Assembly (NCBI GenBank): GCA_944324085.1
Contig: CALUUX010000043.1
Location: forward strand, 1-64,000
Source: an uncultured Mailhella sp.
GTDB taxonomy: Bacteria; Desulfobacterota; Desulfovibrionia; Desulfovibrionales; Desulfovibrionaceae
Reading direction: 5' to 3'
Length of the DNA stretch: 64,000 nucleotides
A program made the translations under genes and the position numbers. Below the pieces are notes generated by a model. The model worked only from the letters and a program-made list of their open reading frames with translations. It searched no databases and had not been told where the DNA came from. Of this stretch, positions 52,232-61,216 are shown piece after piece. Position 1 is the first letter of the stretch. Every line of letters starts with the position of its first letter.

Positions 52232-53356
52232 ATGTCTTTCCCCGCGTTGAAAATCGGCGATCTGGTCGCCCGCACGCCCATCGTTCAGGGCGGCATGGGC
52301 GTCGGCATATCTCTTTCCGGCCTGGCTTCCGCCGTGGCCAATGAAGGCGGCATCGGCGTCATTGCCGGAGCCATGGTGGGCATGCGCGAACCCGACGTGG
52401 CCGCCCATCCCGTGGAAGCCAACGTTCGCGCGCTGCGCCGCGAAATCGAAAAGGCCCGCGCCGCCACCAAGGGCATCATCGGCGTCAACGTCATGGTCGC
52501 GCTCACCACGTTCGCGGAAATGGTGCGCGCCGCCATCGAAGCTCACGCCGACGTGGTGTTCTCCGGCGCCGGTCTCCCCATGGATCTTCCTAAAATTTTT
52601 CAGGAAACCTGCGCTCAAAAAAAGGAAGAGTTCCGCACGAAGCTCGTGCCCATCGTCTCTTCCGGCCGCGCCGCCACGCTCATCGCCAAAAAATGGATAT
52701 CCAGAACCGGCCTCATTCCCGACGCCTTCGTGCTCGAGGGCCCCAAGGCCGGAGGTCATCTCGGCTTCTCCGAAGAACACATCTTTGACGAAGCGTTCTC
52801 GCTTGAAAAACTGGTTTCCGGCGTCGTCGACGCCGCCAAGGCTCTGGAAGACAAGGCCGGACGAGCCATTCCCGTCATCGCCGGCGGGGGCGTGTTCAGC
52901 GGAGCCGACATCGCAAGGATGCTCAGTCTCGGAGCCTCTGGCGTGCAGATGGCCACCCGCTTTGTGGCCACCAACGAATGCGACGCCGACATTCGTTTCA
53001 AACAGGCCTACGTAGACGCCAGAAAAGAAGACGTCACCATCATCCACAGCCCCGTGGGCATGCCCGGCCGCGCGTTGAACAACGCCTTTATCGAAGCCGC
53101 GCGCGAAGGCAGGAAAAAGCCTTTCAAGTGCGTGTTCCACTGCATAAAAACCTGCGACCCTACCACCACGCCCTACTGCATTTCCTCGGCCCTCATCAAC
53201 GCCATGAAGGGAAATCTCGATAAAGGATTCGTGTTCTGCGGGGCCAATGTTGACAAGGTGAAAAGCATTGTATCGGTGCATGAACTCATGGAAACCCTGC
53301 GTCGGGAATACGATGAGTTCATGGAAAAGGAGAACGCGGTTCCCGTCATGGCCTGA
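52232..53356 (+). CDS. NAD(P)H-dependent flavin oxidoreductase, nitronate monooxygenase family
   Basis: FMN-binding TIM-barrel protein (374 aa) of the nitronate monooxygenase (2-nitropropane dioxygenase)/FabK family. VQGGMGVGISLSGLASAVANEGG is the N-terminal FMN loop in part; LEGPKAGGHLGF carries the conserved His/Gly segment, and VIAGGGVFSGADIARMLSLGASGVQ binds the FMN phosphate. The C-terminal part has several cysteines (CVFHCIKTCDPTTTPYC), which is not general in the family. It stands alone between its promoter and a strong terminator. Oxidation of a nitronate or NAD(P)H-dependent reduction is possible; the substrate is unknown. Confidence 0.88.
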   Translation: MSFPALKIGDLVARTPIVQGGMGVGISLSGLASAVANEGGIGVIAGAMVGMREPDVAAHPVEANVRALRREIEKARAATKGIIGVNVMVALTTFAEMVRAAIEAHADVVFSGAGLPMDLPKIFQETCAQKKEEFRTKLVPIVSSGRAATLIAKKWISRTGLIPDAFVLEGPKAGGHLGFSEEHIFDEAFSLEKLVSGVVDAAKALEDKAGRAIPVIAGGGVFSGADIARMLSLGASGVQMATRFVATNECDADIRFKQAYVDARKEDVTIIHSPVGMPGRALNNAFIEAAREGRKKPFKCVFHCIKTCDPTTTPYCISSALINAMKGNLDKGFVFCGANVDKVKSIVSVHELMETLRREYDEFMEKENAVPVMA

Positions 53357-53441
53357 CGTTCTTCCTCTCTGGCGCGCCCGTCGTCGCGACGCTCTTCTCT
53401 CCCAGAGCGAAAACGGCGGGGCTCGCCGGCCCCTCCTGAGC

Positions 53442-53478
53442 GGAAAACGCCGTCTTTGCGCGGCGTTTTCCTTTTTTT
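53442..53478 (+). terminator. Terminator of the nitronate monooxygenase-like gene
   Basis: GGAAAACGCCG (53442-53452) pairs with CGGCGTTTTCC (53461-53471), followed by seven T. Confidence 0.92.
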
Positions 53479-53614
53479 CACGCGCTTTTCTCCCTGTCTG
53501 ACACGATCGGGCAAGAAAAAGCAAGAATAGTGTCTATCCGCTCCGAAGCCGCGCCAGTATCGTACGAGGAACGGAGCGGGACGCTCCCCCGCCTACGAAC
53601 AACGGAGAAGACGC

Positions 53615-54292
53615 ATGCATCGACGCCATTTTCTCAAAACTTCTCTCATGGCGACAGCGGCCGCGGCGGGAGTCGCGCTTCTGCCCGATCCGCTTCTCGC
53701 CGCGTCGTCGACGAACGCAAACGAAAGCAGCAGGGAGAAAAGCATGAAAATCCTGGTTCTTACCGGAAGTCCACGGGAACACGGCAATTCCAACACGCTG
53801 GCAGAACACTTCATCAAAGGCGCGCGGGAAGCCGGCCACACGGTGGACCGTTTCGACGCCGCGCTCAAAAACGTTCATCCCTGCGTCGCCTGCAACAGTT
53901 GCGGCATGGACGGCCCCTGCGTTTTTGACGACGATTTTTCCTTCGTCAGAGAACGCGTCATCGCCGCCGATCTGGTGGCTTTCGTCACGCCCATGTATTA
54001 TTTCGGCATATCGGCGCAGCTCAAGGCCGTCATCGATCGCTTCTACGCCATCAACGGTTCCATACACAGGCCCAAAAAGTCCGTTCTGCTGATGACCTAC
54101 GCCAACGTCACCGAGCGGAACGAACGCCCCATACTCGCGCACTATGAAGAACTTCTGGACTATCTCGGCTGGACGGACGTCGGACGCGTCATCGCTCCCG
54201 GCGTATGGACCGCCGGCTCCATAGCGCGCACGCCCTTTCCGGAGCGGGCGTACCAACTCGGAAGATCGTTGCTCGGAGGGGACGCTCGATGA
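53615..54292 (+). CDS. NADPH-dependent FMN reductase-like flavoprotein with Tat signal
   Basis: Flavodoxin-fold FMN reductase (225 aa). The start HRRHFLKTSLMA is a Tat-type twin-arginine motif (Arg3-Arg4), followed by a hydrophobic stretch and AxA-like cleavage near residue 30. The mature part begins MKILVLTGSPREHGNSNTLA, the FMN phosphate loop; ACNSCGMDGPCVFDDDF resembles iron-sulfur flavoproteins, and TPMYYFGISAQLKAVIDRFY is the conserved second half. A second ATG at 53744 has its own good ribosome site (GGGAG), so a cytoplasmic form may also be made. The gene overlaps the next one by four bases. Confidence 0.9.
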   Translation: MHRRHFLKTSLMATAAAAGVALLPDPLLAASSTNANESSREKSMKILVLTGSPREHGNSNTLAEHFIKGAREAGHTVDRFDAALKNVHPCVACNSCGMDGPCVFDDDFSFVRERVIAADLVAFVTPMYYFGISAQLKAVIDRFYAINGSIHRPKKSVLLMTYANVTERNERPILAHYEELLDYLGWTDVGRVIAPGVWTAGSIARTPFPERAYQLGRSLLGGDAR

Positions 54293-55431
54293 ACAGAAGA
54301 ACCTTTCTGCGCGGCGCGGTCGGAACGGCCCTTGCGGCCGGAGTCGGCGCGGGAGGAGCGTTCGCCTTTCTCCGACAGGAGGCCTTCGGCGCGCTGCCGG
54401 AAGGTAGTTCACGTCAACGCGTCGCGTCTTCTCCGCACTACGTCGACGGAGAATTCCGCAACGTCATCCCGCGTCCCATTCTCAGCGACGGCAGCAGCTT
54501 TGTCGGCGCGCTGATCCGTTCGCTGACGGAAAAACGCGTTCAGACCGAACCTCCGGTTCCCGTTCCCTCCAAACGCCCTGACCTTCGTTCTCTGGACCGA
54601 TCCCGGGATTGCGTCGTCTGGCTGGGGCACTCAACTTTTTTTCTTCAGCTCGAAGGCCGGCGTCTGCTCATCGACCCGGTCTTCAGCGAACACGCGTCGC
54701 CGGTTTCCTTCAGCGTCCGGGCCTTTGCCGGAGCTACGCCATGCGCGGCCGCCGACATGCCCGACATCGACTGCCTGCTTATCTCTCACGATCACTGGGA
54801 TCATCTTGACTATCCCACTGTCATGACTCTCAAGAATCGCGTCCGAAGCGTGATCTGCGGTCTCGGCGTGGGCGCGCATTTCCGCCGCTGGGGATTTTCC
54901 GAACGCGTCCTCCGCGAGGCCGACTGGGGAGAAACCGTCGCGCCGAACGACGATCTCCAGATCACGCTCGTCACGGCGAGTCATTACTCGGGCCGCGCTC
55001 TGACGCGCAACCAGTCCTTGTGGACGGGATTTCGCATAGTCTCGCCGCGACAAAGCGTGTTCTTCAGCGGCGACAGCGGTTACGGACCGCATTTTGCCGA
55101 CGTCCGCAAGGCCTTCGGCCCAACGGATCTCGCCCTGCTGGACTGCGGCCAATACAACGATCGCTGGAAATACATTCACATGACGCCGGAAGAAGCCGCG
55201 CGCGCCGCGGAAGATCTCGGAGCCGGCGCGTTGCTGCCAGCGCACGTCGGCAAATTCGCGCTGGCCAGCCACCCGTGGGACGAGCCGTTCCGTCGCGTCA
55301 GCCTGGCTTCCCGGAATAAGAACTTCTCGCTGCTCACTCCCGTCATCGGAGACGTCGTTCCTCTTTCCGGCGCCATTCCCGTCTTTCCGCGATGGTGGGA
55401 AAACGAACGCGCTTCGACCTCTCCCAGCTGA
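54289..55431 (+). CDS. MBL-fold metallo-hydrolase with Tat signal
   Basis: Metallo-beta-lactamase-fold hydrolase (380 aa) of the NAPE-PLD/UlaG-like group. MNRRTFLRGAVG is a twin-arginine signal. The metal site appears as LLISHDHWDHLDYPT (HxHxDH), with TASHYSGR and FSGDSGYGPHF supplying further His and Asp ligands and LLPAHVGKF closing the site. GHSTFFLQLEGRRLLIDPVF is the typical opening strand. The start overlaps the FMN reductase stop (ATGA), so the two are coupled. The substrate is unknown; a phosphodiester or lactone is possible. Confidence 0.9.
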   Translation: MNRRTFLRGAVGTALAAGVGAGGAFAFLRQEAFGALPEGSSRQRVASSPHYVDGEFRNVIPRPILSDGSSFVGALIRSLTEKRVQTEPPVPVPSKRPDLRSLDRSRDCVVWLGHSTFFLQLEGRRLLIDPVFSEHASPVSFSVRAFAGATPCAAADMPDIDCLLISHDHWDHLDYPTVMTLKNRVRSVICGLGVGAHFRRWGFSERVLREADWGETVAPNDDLQITLVTASHYSGRALTRNQSLWTGFRIVSPRQSVFFSGDSGYGPHFADVRKAFGPTDLALLDCGQYNDRWKYIHMTPEEAARAAEDLGAGALLPAHVGKFALASHPWDEPFRRVSLASRNKNFSLLTPVIGDVVPLSGAIPVFPRWWENERASTSPS

Positions 55432-55649
55432 ACGAACGTGGAGTCGCGATCAGCCCGCGCCTCTGCGAGAAACCCGGCGCGAGCGCGTTCAGCCCGCGCC
55501 GGCCGCCGGATCGATCCCTCGTTCCCTCCCGCGGCCGACGACTTCCGAGCTTTTTCCATCGGAGCCTGCGTTTTCTTATCCGCCGTCTTGCGCTTTCCTC
55601 CCGTTTTTCTATAATGAAATTCCATAACTCCGGCGGAGGTGACGCCGTT

Positions 55650-56570
55650 ATGTGGGAACAATCGCAACGGATAACGCAACTGAACGAAACGCTGAAGGAA
55701 CGGATGCTCCTTCATTTGGAGTCTCCCTGTCTTCTGCCCACCGCCATAGAAGGGTTGCGCCTGGTTCGTCGGGAAGACTCAGGCGCGCCGGAACAGTGTT
55801 TCGAACGTCCGCTTGTCGGACTTGTCGTGCAAGGCACGAAGCACTCTTTCATGGCGGGACGGGACTACGTCTATACGGAAAACCAATGCATCGTTGCCGG
55901 CGTGGACATGCCCATCGCCTCCTATGTCGTCAATCCCACGAGCGAACGGCCGTTTCTTTTTCTCTATGTATACCTGGACAAAACACTGCTCGCCTCTCTC
56001 TGCGAGGACATGAAGGACTCCATCCTTCATGGTGACGACGAGGAATGTCCCGGCATATCCATCGCGGACGCCGGGGAAGACATCATGGACATGTTCCTCC
56101 GCCTCGTGACGCTTCTGGAAAAGCCGGAGCAAATCGCGCTGCGCGCGCCCATGATGATGAAAGAACTTCACTACCTGCTGCTCATCAGCCCCCACGGAAG
56201 ACTTTTACGCCAGCTGAACACGCCAGGCACCCAGAACAACCAAATCATGCAGGCCATCAACTGGATCCGGGAAAACTATAAACATCCGCTGCGCGTGGAA
56301 ACCCTGGCGCGACAGGTGAACATGTCGGCGTCCAACCTGCATCGGCGTTTCAAGCTGCTCACCGGTCTGAGCCCCCTGCAATACCAGAAACAACTGCGAT
56401 TGTACGAAGCGCAGCGTCTCATGCTGCTGGAAAACGAACGAGCGTCCAGCGCGGCTCTCAGCGTGGGGTATGAAAGCGTCACCCAGTTCAACAGGGAATA
56501 CAAAAGAACCTTCGGCGAGCCGCCGCTTAGAGACATGAATCGCCGCAGAACGTCTTCCGGCCTCTCCTGA
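55650..56570 (+). CDS. AraC family transcriptional regulator (AraC_N type)
   Basis: Regulator (306 aa) with an N-terminal AraC_N-type sensor domain (about residues 10-170; LVVQGTKHSFMAGRDYVY and QCIVAGVDMPIASYV) and a C-terminal double helix-turn-helix (VETLARQVNMSASNLHRRFK and ALSVGYESVTQFNREYKRTF). The E. coli relative YqhC, which shares this architecture, activates an aldehyde reductase and an aldo/keto reductase. Start 55650 was set by GGAGGT nine bases upstream. It is surrounded by redox genes and is the natural candidate to control them. Confidence 0.93.
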   Translation: MWEQSQRITQLNETLKERMLLHLESPCLLPTAIEGLRLVRREDSGAPEQCFERPLVGLVVQGTKHSFMAGRDYVYTENQCIVAGVDMPIASYVVNPTSERPFLFLYVYLDKTLLASLCEDMKDSILHGDDEECPGISIADAGEDIMDMFLRLVTLLEKPEQIALRAPMMMKELHYLLLISPHGRLLRQLNTPGTQNNQIMQAINWIRENYKHPLRVETLARQVNMSASNLHRRFKLLTGLSPLQYQKQLRLYEAQRLMLLENERASSAALSVGYESVTQFNREYKRTFGEPPLRDMNRRRTSSGLS

Positions 56571-56673
56571 ACGCCCTCCGTTCCGAAATCCGATGAAGCT
56601 TCAAAACGGAAAACAGACGCCCGCTGAGGACTCCCGCTCCACGCGGATAACGCGCCCCTTCGTCGCCGCGCGC

Positions 56674-56708
56674 AAAAGGAGCGCGCTCCAGGATGAAAGC
56701 GCGCTCCT
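56674..56708 (-). terminator. Terminator of the Tat-signal flavodoxin gene
   Basis: AGGAGCGCGCT (56677-56687) and AGCGCGCTCCT (56698-56708) form a perfect stem, followed on the minus strand by TTTT. It can also serve the convergent AraC gene. Confidence 0.7.
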
Positions 56709-56740
56709 CAACGTCGTTCAGCGATCAGAAAACGAAACGT

Positions 56741-57391
56741 CTATCGGGATTTCGACAGCCCAAGGCCGTTGATCCACTCCGCCACGTCTTCACCCGCGCT
56801 TCCCACGCGGGACCCCCGCACCTCAAATCCTTCGAGGAAACGAGCCTTCGGACACAGTTTTTTAAGATCGGTTTCGCTTCGCCCGAAACGACTCCCTTCA
56901 TGCGTGCAGAACGGAATGACGGTTTTTCCGCTGAGATCATAACGCTCCAGCAGCGTAAAGAACGGCATGGGAAGCGTGCCCCACCAGTTGGGATAGCCGA
57001 TGAACACCGTGTCATAATCGCCGAGATTGGAAAGTTCGGTGGCGATTTCCGGCCTGGCTCCTGCTTGCTGCTCCTGCTTCGCCGCGTCCACCACGGCGTC
57101 GTAATCTTCCGGATACGGCTTGACCGTTTTCAGTTCCACCATGTCTCCGCCCACGCGTTCATGAATCATCCCGGCAAGACGACGCGTGTTTCCCGAATGG
57201 GAAAAATAAAGAATAAGCACCTTTCCTCCCCTCGCTTCAGCGGCAAAAACAGACTGGGTCCCAAAAACGGGAACGACCGCAGCGACAGCTCCCAACGCGA
57301 GCCCCTTCAACACGGCCCGTCTGGAAAACTCGGCGCGAGCCTCATCGAATTTTCTAGCGTGAATAGCGAACTTGGCGATTTTTTTAGTCAT
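56741..57391 (-). CDS. Exported flavodoxin with Tat signal
   Basis: Flavodoxin-like protein (216 aa). The twin-arginine motif SRRAVLKG is at residues 23-30, followed by a hydrophobic helix and cleavage near FAAEA. The mature domain has the FMN phosphate loop YFSHSGNTRRLAG and IGYPNWWGTLPMPFFTLLE, which lines the isoalloxazine ring, then TVIPFCTHEGSRFG. A Tat route fits export with FMN already bound. AGGAG precedes the start. Most flavodoxins are cytoplasmic electron carriers, so the location is unusual. Lies downstream of the CMD-like gene on the same strand. Confidence 0.92.
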   Translation of the reverse strand: MTKKIAKFAIHARKFDEARAEFSRRAVLKGLALGAVAAVVPVFGTQSVFAAEARGGKVLILYFSHSGNTRRLAGMIHERVGGDMVELKTVKPYPEDYDAVVDAAKQEQQAGARPEIATELSNLGDYDTVFIGYPNWWGTLPMPFFTLLERYDLSGKTVIPFCTHEGSRFGRSETDLKKLCPKARFLEGFEVRGSRVGSAGEDVAEWINGLGLSKSR

Positions 57392-57503
57392 CGTTACACT
57401 CCTGTATCAACGAAAATATCCCGCGACTCTCCCCGAAAACGCCGCCATGTTGATAAAGGCGTTCCGCGTCTCGAGAACGACGCCTCTGTCGCCGGGGAGT
57501 CCA

Positions 57504-58367
57504 CTAGTTATTCGGTTTGGCGTACGCCACGGCGTTCACGCAGGCCAGCGCGTTCAGCGTGCGCGGGAAGCCCATAAAGGGAAGAAGCTGCGCCAGCGCG
57601 TCGATCAGGTTTTCCTTGGTGTTGCCCACGGCCAGATTGCCCTGAACGTGAGAACGCACCTGGCTGTCGCAGCCTCCGAACGCGCTGATGGCGGCGAAGG
57701 TCACCAGTTCCCTCGTCTTCAGATCCAGTCCTTTCCGAGTGTACACGTCACCGAAGCAGAACGCGGAAAGATAATTCTGCACAATGGCCTTCTGTTCAGC
57801 GGGGGTGGCGCGGTGCATCTGATCGATGGCGTCGCCGAAAATGGACTTCTGCACCGCCAGGCCATCGGCGTACCGAGTTTCTTCCGTCACCGTGCTCTGA
57901 CTTTCCAGAGGCAGAGCAATCCCGCGCTCCGCAAACGTCTCATTGACCAGCCGGAGCGACGCCTCCACGCGGGGAAATCCAACGTAGGGCGCGCACTGAT
58001 ACATGGCTTCCTTGATCTGCACGGGCGTGGCCCCCGCGCGAAGCGCGGCGTTGACGTGGGTCTTGAAGTCATCCAGCGTCTGCGCGGCGGTAAGCGCGGC
58101 CAGCGTGACCAGCGTCTTCTGCGCGTCGCTCAACGTGCCGCGATCCATGATTTCTCCGTAAATAAGTTTGTCGCGCATGGCGGCGAAATCCGGATCCGTA
58201 TCCCCCAGCGAAGATTCGCCGCCTCCGAGAAATTTCTGCATGTTTCGCGCGGCGGCCGACGCGCGGGTACCGGAAGATTCTTCCCCTTCCGCGCCCCAGG
58301 CTTCCGAAGAAAACAACATGGTCATACCCGCAAGGAGAATCACTCCAACTGTGCCGAATACTGTCAT
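57504..58367 (-). CDS. Exported carboxymuconolactone decarboxylase-like protein (two CMD domains)
   Basis: CMD/AhpD-superfamily protein (287 aa) with an N-terminal Sec signal (MTVFGTVGVILLAGMTMLFS, cleavage near AWGAEG). Two tandem domains follow: about 75-155 (LSDAQKTLVTLAALTAAQTLD, MYQCAPYVGFPR) and about 190-280 (LKTRELVTFAAISAFGGC, LLPFMGFPRTLNALACVN). No CxxC peroxidase pair is seen, so it is closer to CMD than to AhpD. GGGAG before ATG 58367 sets the start; a longer frame adds 155 unrelated residues. Its chemistry is unknown. Confidence 0.88.
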   Translation of the reverse strand: MTVFGTVGVILLAGMTMLFSSEAWGAEGEESSGTRASAAARNMQKFLGGGESSLGDTDPDFAAMRDKLIYGEIMDRGTLSDAQKTLVTLAALTAAQTLDDFKTHVNAALRAGATPVQIKEAMYQCAPYVGFPRVEASLRLVNETFAERGIALPLESQSTVTEETRYADGLAVQKSIFGDAIDQMHRATPAEQKAIVQNYLSAFCFGDVYTRKGLDLKTRELVTFAAISAFGGCDSQVRSHVQGNLAVGNTKENLIDALAQLLPFMGFPRTLNALACVNAVAYAKPNN

Positions 58368-58584
58368 AAGAACTCCCTTGCCCGGCCGGGGCGATTTCCC
58401 CGCCGCGGCGTTTTCCTTTATCTTCAGAATAGCAGGAGCCCGGATCGCCGTCAGATACGTTTCTCTCCCCTTCTGGTCCGATTCTGCTTGACGCGGCGTG
58501 ATCTGCTCACAGCCTGACGCCTCCGCACGGGCAAGGCACCCTCTTCCGCGCCCGGCTCCTTCTTCGGCCGACGCCGCCGTTCGG
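58368..58584 (-). other. Gap between the CMD-like and aldo/keto reductase genes
   Basis: A 217-base gap with no supported gene. Both flanking genes run leftward, so this may hold a promoter for the CMD-like gene, but I see no clear one. Confidence 0.35.
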
Positions 58585-59583
58585 CTACTTCGCCCGAACT
58601 GTGCCCAGCCGTTCGATGTCCTCGTCTGTTCGATTGCCGTGCACGACCATGCCCGAAAGCGCGCGCTCCAGTGCCTCGAACTCCTCGTCGGAAAGTTCCA
58701 CGTCCGCCGCGCCGAGGTTCTCCACAATGCGCTCTTCCCGCCGCATGCCCGGAATGGGAACCACGAACTCCCGGCCGTGCAGCATCCAGGCCAGCGAAAT
58801 CTGCGCGGGCGTGGCTCCCTTGTTTTCGGCAACGCGTCGGAGCAGATTCAGAATCGGCTCGTTGGCCGCCATGTTCCCGGGCTCGAAGCGGGTGATGACG
58901 CGCCGCACGTCGTCGCCCTGATACACGGCGTCCGCGGCGCACCTGCCGCTCAAAAAACCGCTGGCCAGCGGCGAGAACGCCACAAAACCGATGCCGAGCT
59001 CGGCGCAGGCGGGAATGACGTCCTTTTCAAACATCCGCTCCATGATGGAATACTCGCTCTGCACGGCCGCAAGCGGCGTGACCGCATGGGCCCGGCGTAT
59101 CTGCGACTCCGTGGACTGCGACTGCCCCCAGCCGCGTATCTTGCCCTCCGCAATCAGCTCGCCCATCCAGAACGCCACCTCTTCCACGGTTTCGTCGTCG
59201 GGAACGCGGTGCTCATAGTAAAGGTCGATGTAGTCCGTGCGCAGACGGCGCAGCGAATCCTCCACGGCTCGGCGCACCCCGCGTCGGCTGAGCTTGCCCT
59301 CGGGCATGTCCTGCCCGGGCAGCGCGAACGGCGAAAACTTCGTCGCCAGCACGATGCGGTCGCGAAAAGGCTCCACGGCACGCCCCACGAGTTCCTCGTT
59401 CACAAAGGGCCCGTATCCTTCCGCGGTATCGAAAAAGACGCAGCCGAGCTCATAGGCGCGGCGCATGAGCCGCACGGCCTCCTCTTCCGAAGGCCCGGCC
59501 CCGTAGCCGTGCGAAAATCCCATGCAGCCCATGCCCACGGCCGAAACTTCCAGGCCGCTGCGTCCCAGCATTCTTTTCTTCAT
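58585..59583 (-). CDS. Aldo/keto reductase
   Basis: NADPH-dependent aldo/keto reductase (332 aa), cytoplasmic (beta/alpha)8 barrel. Catalytic residues: Asp and Tyr in FFDTAEGYGPFVNEELVG, Lys in RIVLATKF and His in YYEHRVPDD. The C-terminal VPIPGMRREERIVENLGA binds the NADPH adenosine phosphate. GGGGAGGT precedes the start. It is the third gene of a cupin-alcohol dehydrogenase-AKR series and would reduce aldehydes or ketones. Confidence 0.96.
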   Translation of the reverse strand: MKKRMLGRSGLEVSAVGMGCMGFSHGYGAGPSEEEAVRLMRRAYELGCVFFDTAEGYGPFVNEELVGRAVEPFRDRIVLATKFSPFALPGQDMPEGKLSRRGVRRAVEDSLRRLRTDYIDLYYEHRVPDDETVEEVAFWMGELIAEGKIRGWGQSQSTESQIRRAHAVTPLAAVQSEYSIMERMFEKDVIPACAELGIGFVAFSPLASGFLSGRCAADAVYQGDDVRRVITRFEPGNMAANEPILNLLRRVAENKGATPAQISLAWMLHGREFVVPIPGMRREERIVENLGAADVELSDEEFEALERALSGMVVHGNRTDEDIERLGTVRAK

Positions 59584-59605
59584 GTCGTACCTCCCCTGCG
59601 GCCCG

Positions 59606-60655
59606 CTACGGGCGGATCACCGTTTTCAGCACGCGTCCCTCAGGGGACACCTGCATTTCCAGCGCATGCTGAAGCTCTTCCAGCGGCAGAACGTCGGTGA
59701 CGTACTTTTCAGGATCAATAATGCTGCGGGCGATGAGATCAATGGTTTCCTCAAATTCCCGACGCGTGCAGGACACGCTGCCGGTGAGCCTCACTTCGTG
59801 CAGCACGGCGCGGTTCAGTTCGAAAGGCACCGTGGGCGCGATGGAGTTGCCTATCATGACCACCTCGCCGCCGGGCTTCACGCCGTCCAGACAGGCCGCC
59901 AGCGAGTCGCCGGAACCCACGGCCTCAAAAACCACGTCGAAGCCATCCTCGGAAAGCTCCCTCATGCGTTCGGCCCTGTCCGGCGCGTTGCCGTACACAT
60001 AGGCGTCGAAGTCGCCGATTTCCCGCGCTCGGCCGGTCTGCCTGTCGTCGATTCTGGACATGACGAGCAGAGAGGCTCCAGCCTTTTTCGCCAGACCGCC
60101 GATAAGCTGGGCAATGATACCGCTGCCCACGACAAGCACCTTGTCGTGCAGCTTCAGCCCCGAACGACGCACAGCGTGATAGGCCACCATGAGCGGGTCA
60201 ATAAGACCGGCGGCCACGTCGGACACCGCATCCGGCAGGCGATAGGCGTTCATGGCCTTGCCGACAAAATATTCCGCGTAACCGCCGTTGCACACAAAAC
60301 CTATGTAGTTCGTGCCGTTCACGGAGCGACAAAGCTGTTCCTGGCCCGCACGGCACATGTCGCATTCGCCGCAGTACAGGTTGGCCCAGAACGTCACCCG
60401 CTCGCCGACGCGGAACGAGCTGTCGCCGGGATCGGTCACCACGCCGCAAAATTCGTGCCCCATGATAAAATGATCCGGAGCTTCGGGACTCCAGCCCTTG
60501 CCTTCCTTCCACATGTGAATGTCGCTGCCGCACACGCCGCAGGCGGAAACCCGAATTCTGATCATGCCCGGCTCCATGTCAGGCACGGGCACGTCCATGA
60601 CTCTCACCTCGCCTGGACCGACAAGCACCCCGGCCTTCATCAACGCTTTTTCCAT
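59606..60655 (-). CDS. Zinc-dependent alcohol dehydrogenase
   Basis: Medium-chain dehydrogenase (349 aa). Catalytic zinc: Cys in GVCGSDIHMW and His-Glu in GHEFCGVV. Structural zinc: the four cysteines of CGECDMCRAGQEQLC. The nucleotide site reads VLVVGSGIIAQLIGGLA, where the usual GxGxxG is GSGIIA. The start at 60655 follows AGGAG. It lies 22 bases before the aldo/keto reductase gene, so the two are cotranscribed. The substrate could be an alcohol or polyol (related to sorbitol and threonine dehydrogenases). Confidence 0.95.
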   Translation of the reverse strand: MEKALMKAGVLVGPGEVRVMDVPVPDMEPGMIRIRVSACGVCGSDIHMWKEGKGWSPEAPDHFIMGHEFCGVVTDPGDSSFRVGERVTFWANLYCGECDMCRAGQEQLCRSVNGTNYIGFVCNGGYAEYFVGKAMNAYRLPDAVSDVAAGLIDPLMVAYHAVRRSGLKLHDKVLVVGSGIIAQLIGGLAKKAGASLLVMSRIDDRQTGRAREIGDFDAYVYGNAPDRAERMRELSEDGFDVVFEAVGSGDSLAACLDGVKPGGEVVMIGNSIAPTVPFELNRAVLHEVRLTGSVSCTRREFEETIDLIARSIIDPEKYVTDVLPLEELQHALEMQVSPEGRVLKTVIRP

Positions 60656-60724
60656 GACAAAGTTCTCCTTTTCCGAAGCGTCAGCATAAGACGCGCGCTT
60701 CCGAGCGCGCCGCTCACTCAAACG

Positions 60725-61216
60725 CTATCGGGCGTTGTACTGTTCGTCGGTCACCTTTTCCATCCAGACAACGACCTTGCCCGGCTCCTTTTCCTCACAG
60801 ATGGAAATGTGCGTCATGGCGCTGTTCGGCGCCGCGCCGTGCCAGTGCTTGACATTGACGGGACAAATGACCACGTCGCCCGCGCGGATGACCTGCACAG
60901 GCTTGCCCCACTCCTGCGTGAGGCCCACGCCGGACGTGACGATGAGCGCCTGCCCCACCGGATGAATATGCCAGTTGGAACGCGCGCCCGGCTCAAAGGT
61001 GACCACGCCCACGCTGGAGCGCATGTCGTTGTTGGCGGGATAGAGCTGTTCAACGCGCACGCTGCCGGTGAAAAACTGATCCGACCCCCTGGCGGTCGGG
61101 AACTCGCCGTTGCGCAGAATCGTCTGCGACTTGCCGATTTCGGCGGCGTCACCCTGCCCGGGCAGAGCGCAGAGAGCGGCAAGAGTCAGAGCCATGGCCA
61201 GGATCAACTTGTTCAT
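60725..61216 (-). CDS. Exported cupin protein
   Basis: Single cupin domain protein (163 aa) with a Sec signal (MNKLILAMALTLAALCAL, cleavage near GDAAEI). Metal ligands are visible in SNWHIHPVGQALIV (HxH) and PVNVKHWHGAAPNSAMTHI, with the last His. It begins the cupin-ADH-AKR series, with GGAGGA upstream. Cupins next to CMD-like proteins are often found in gut bacteria; the substrate is unknown. Confidence 0.9.
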   Translation of the reverse strand: MNKLILAMALTLAALCALPGQGDAAEIGKSQTILRNGEFPTARGSDQFFTGSVRVEQLYPANNDMRSSVGVVTFEPGARSNWHIHPVGQALIVTSGVGLTQEWGKPVQVIRAGDVVICPVNVKHWHGAAPNSAMTHISICEEKEPGKVVVWMEKVTDEQYNAR

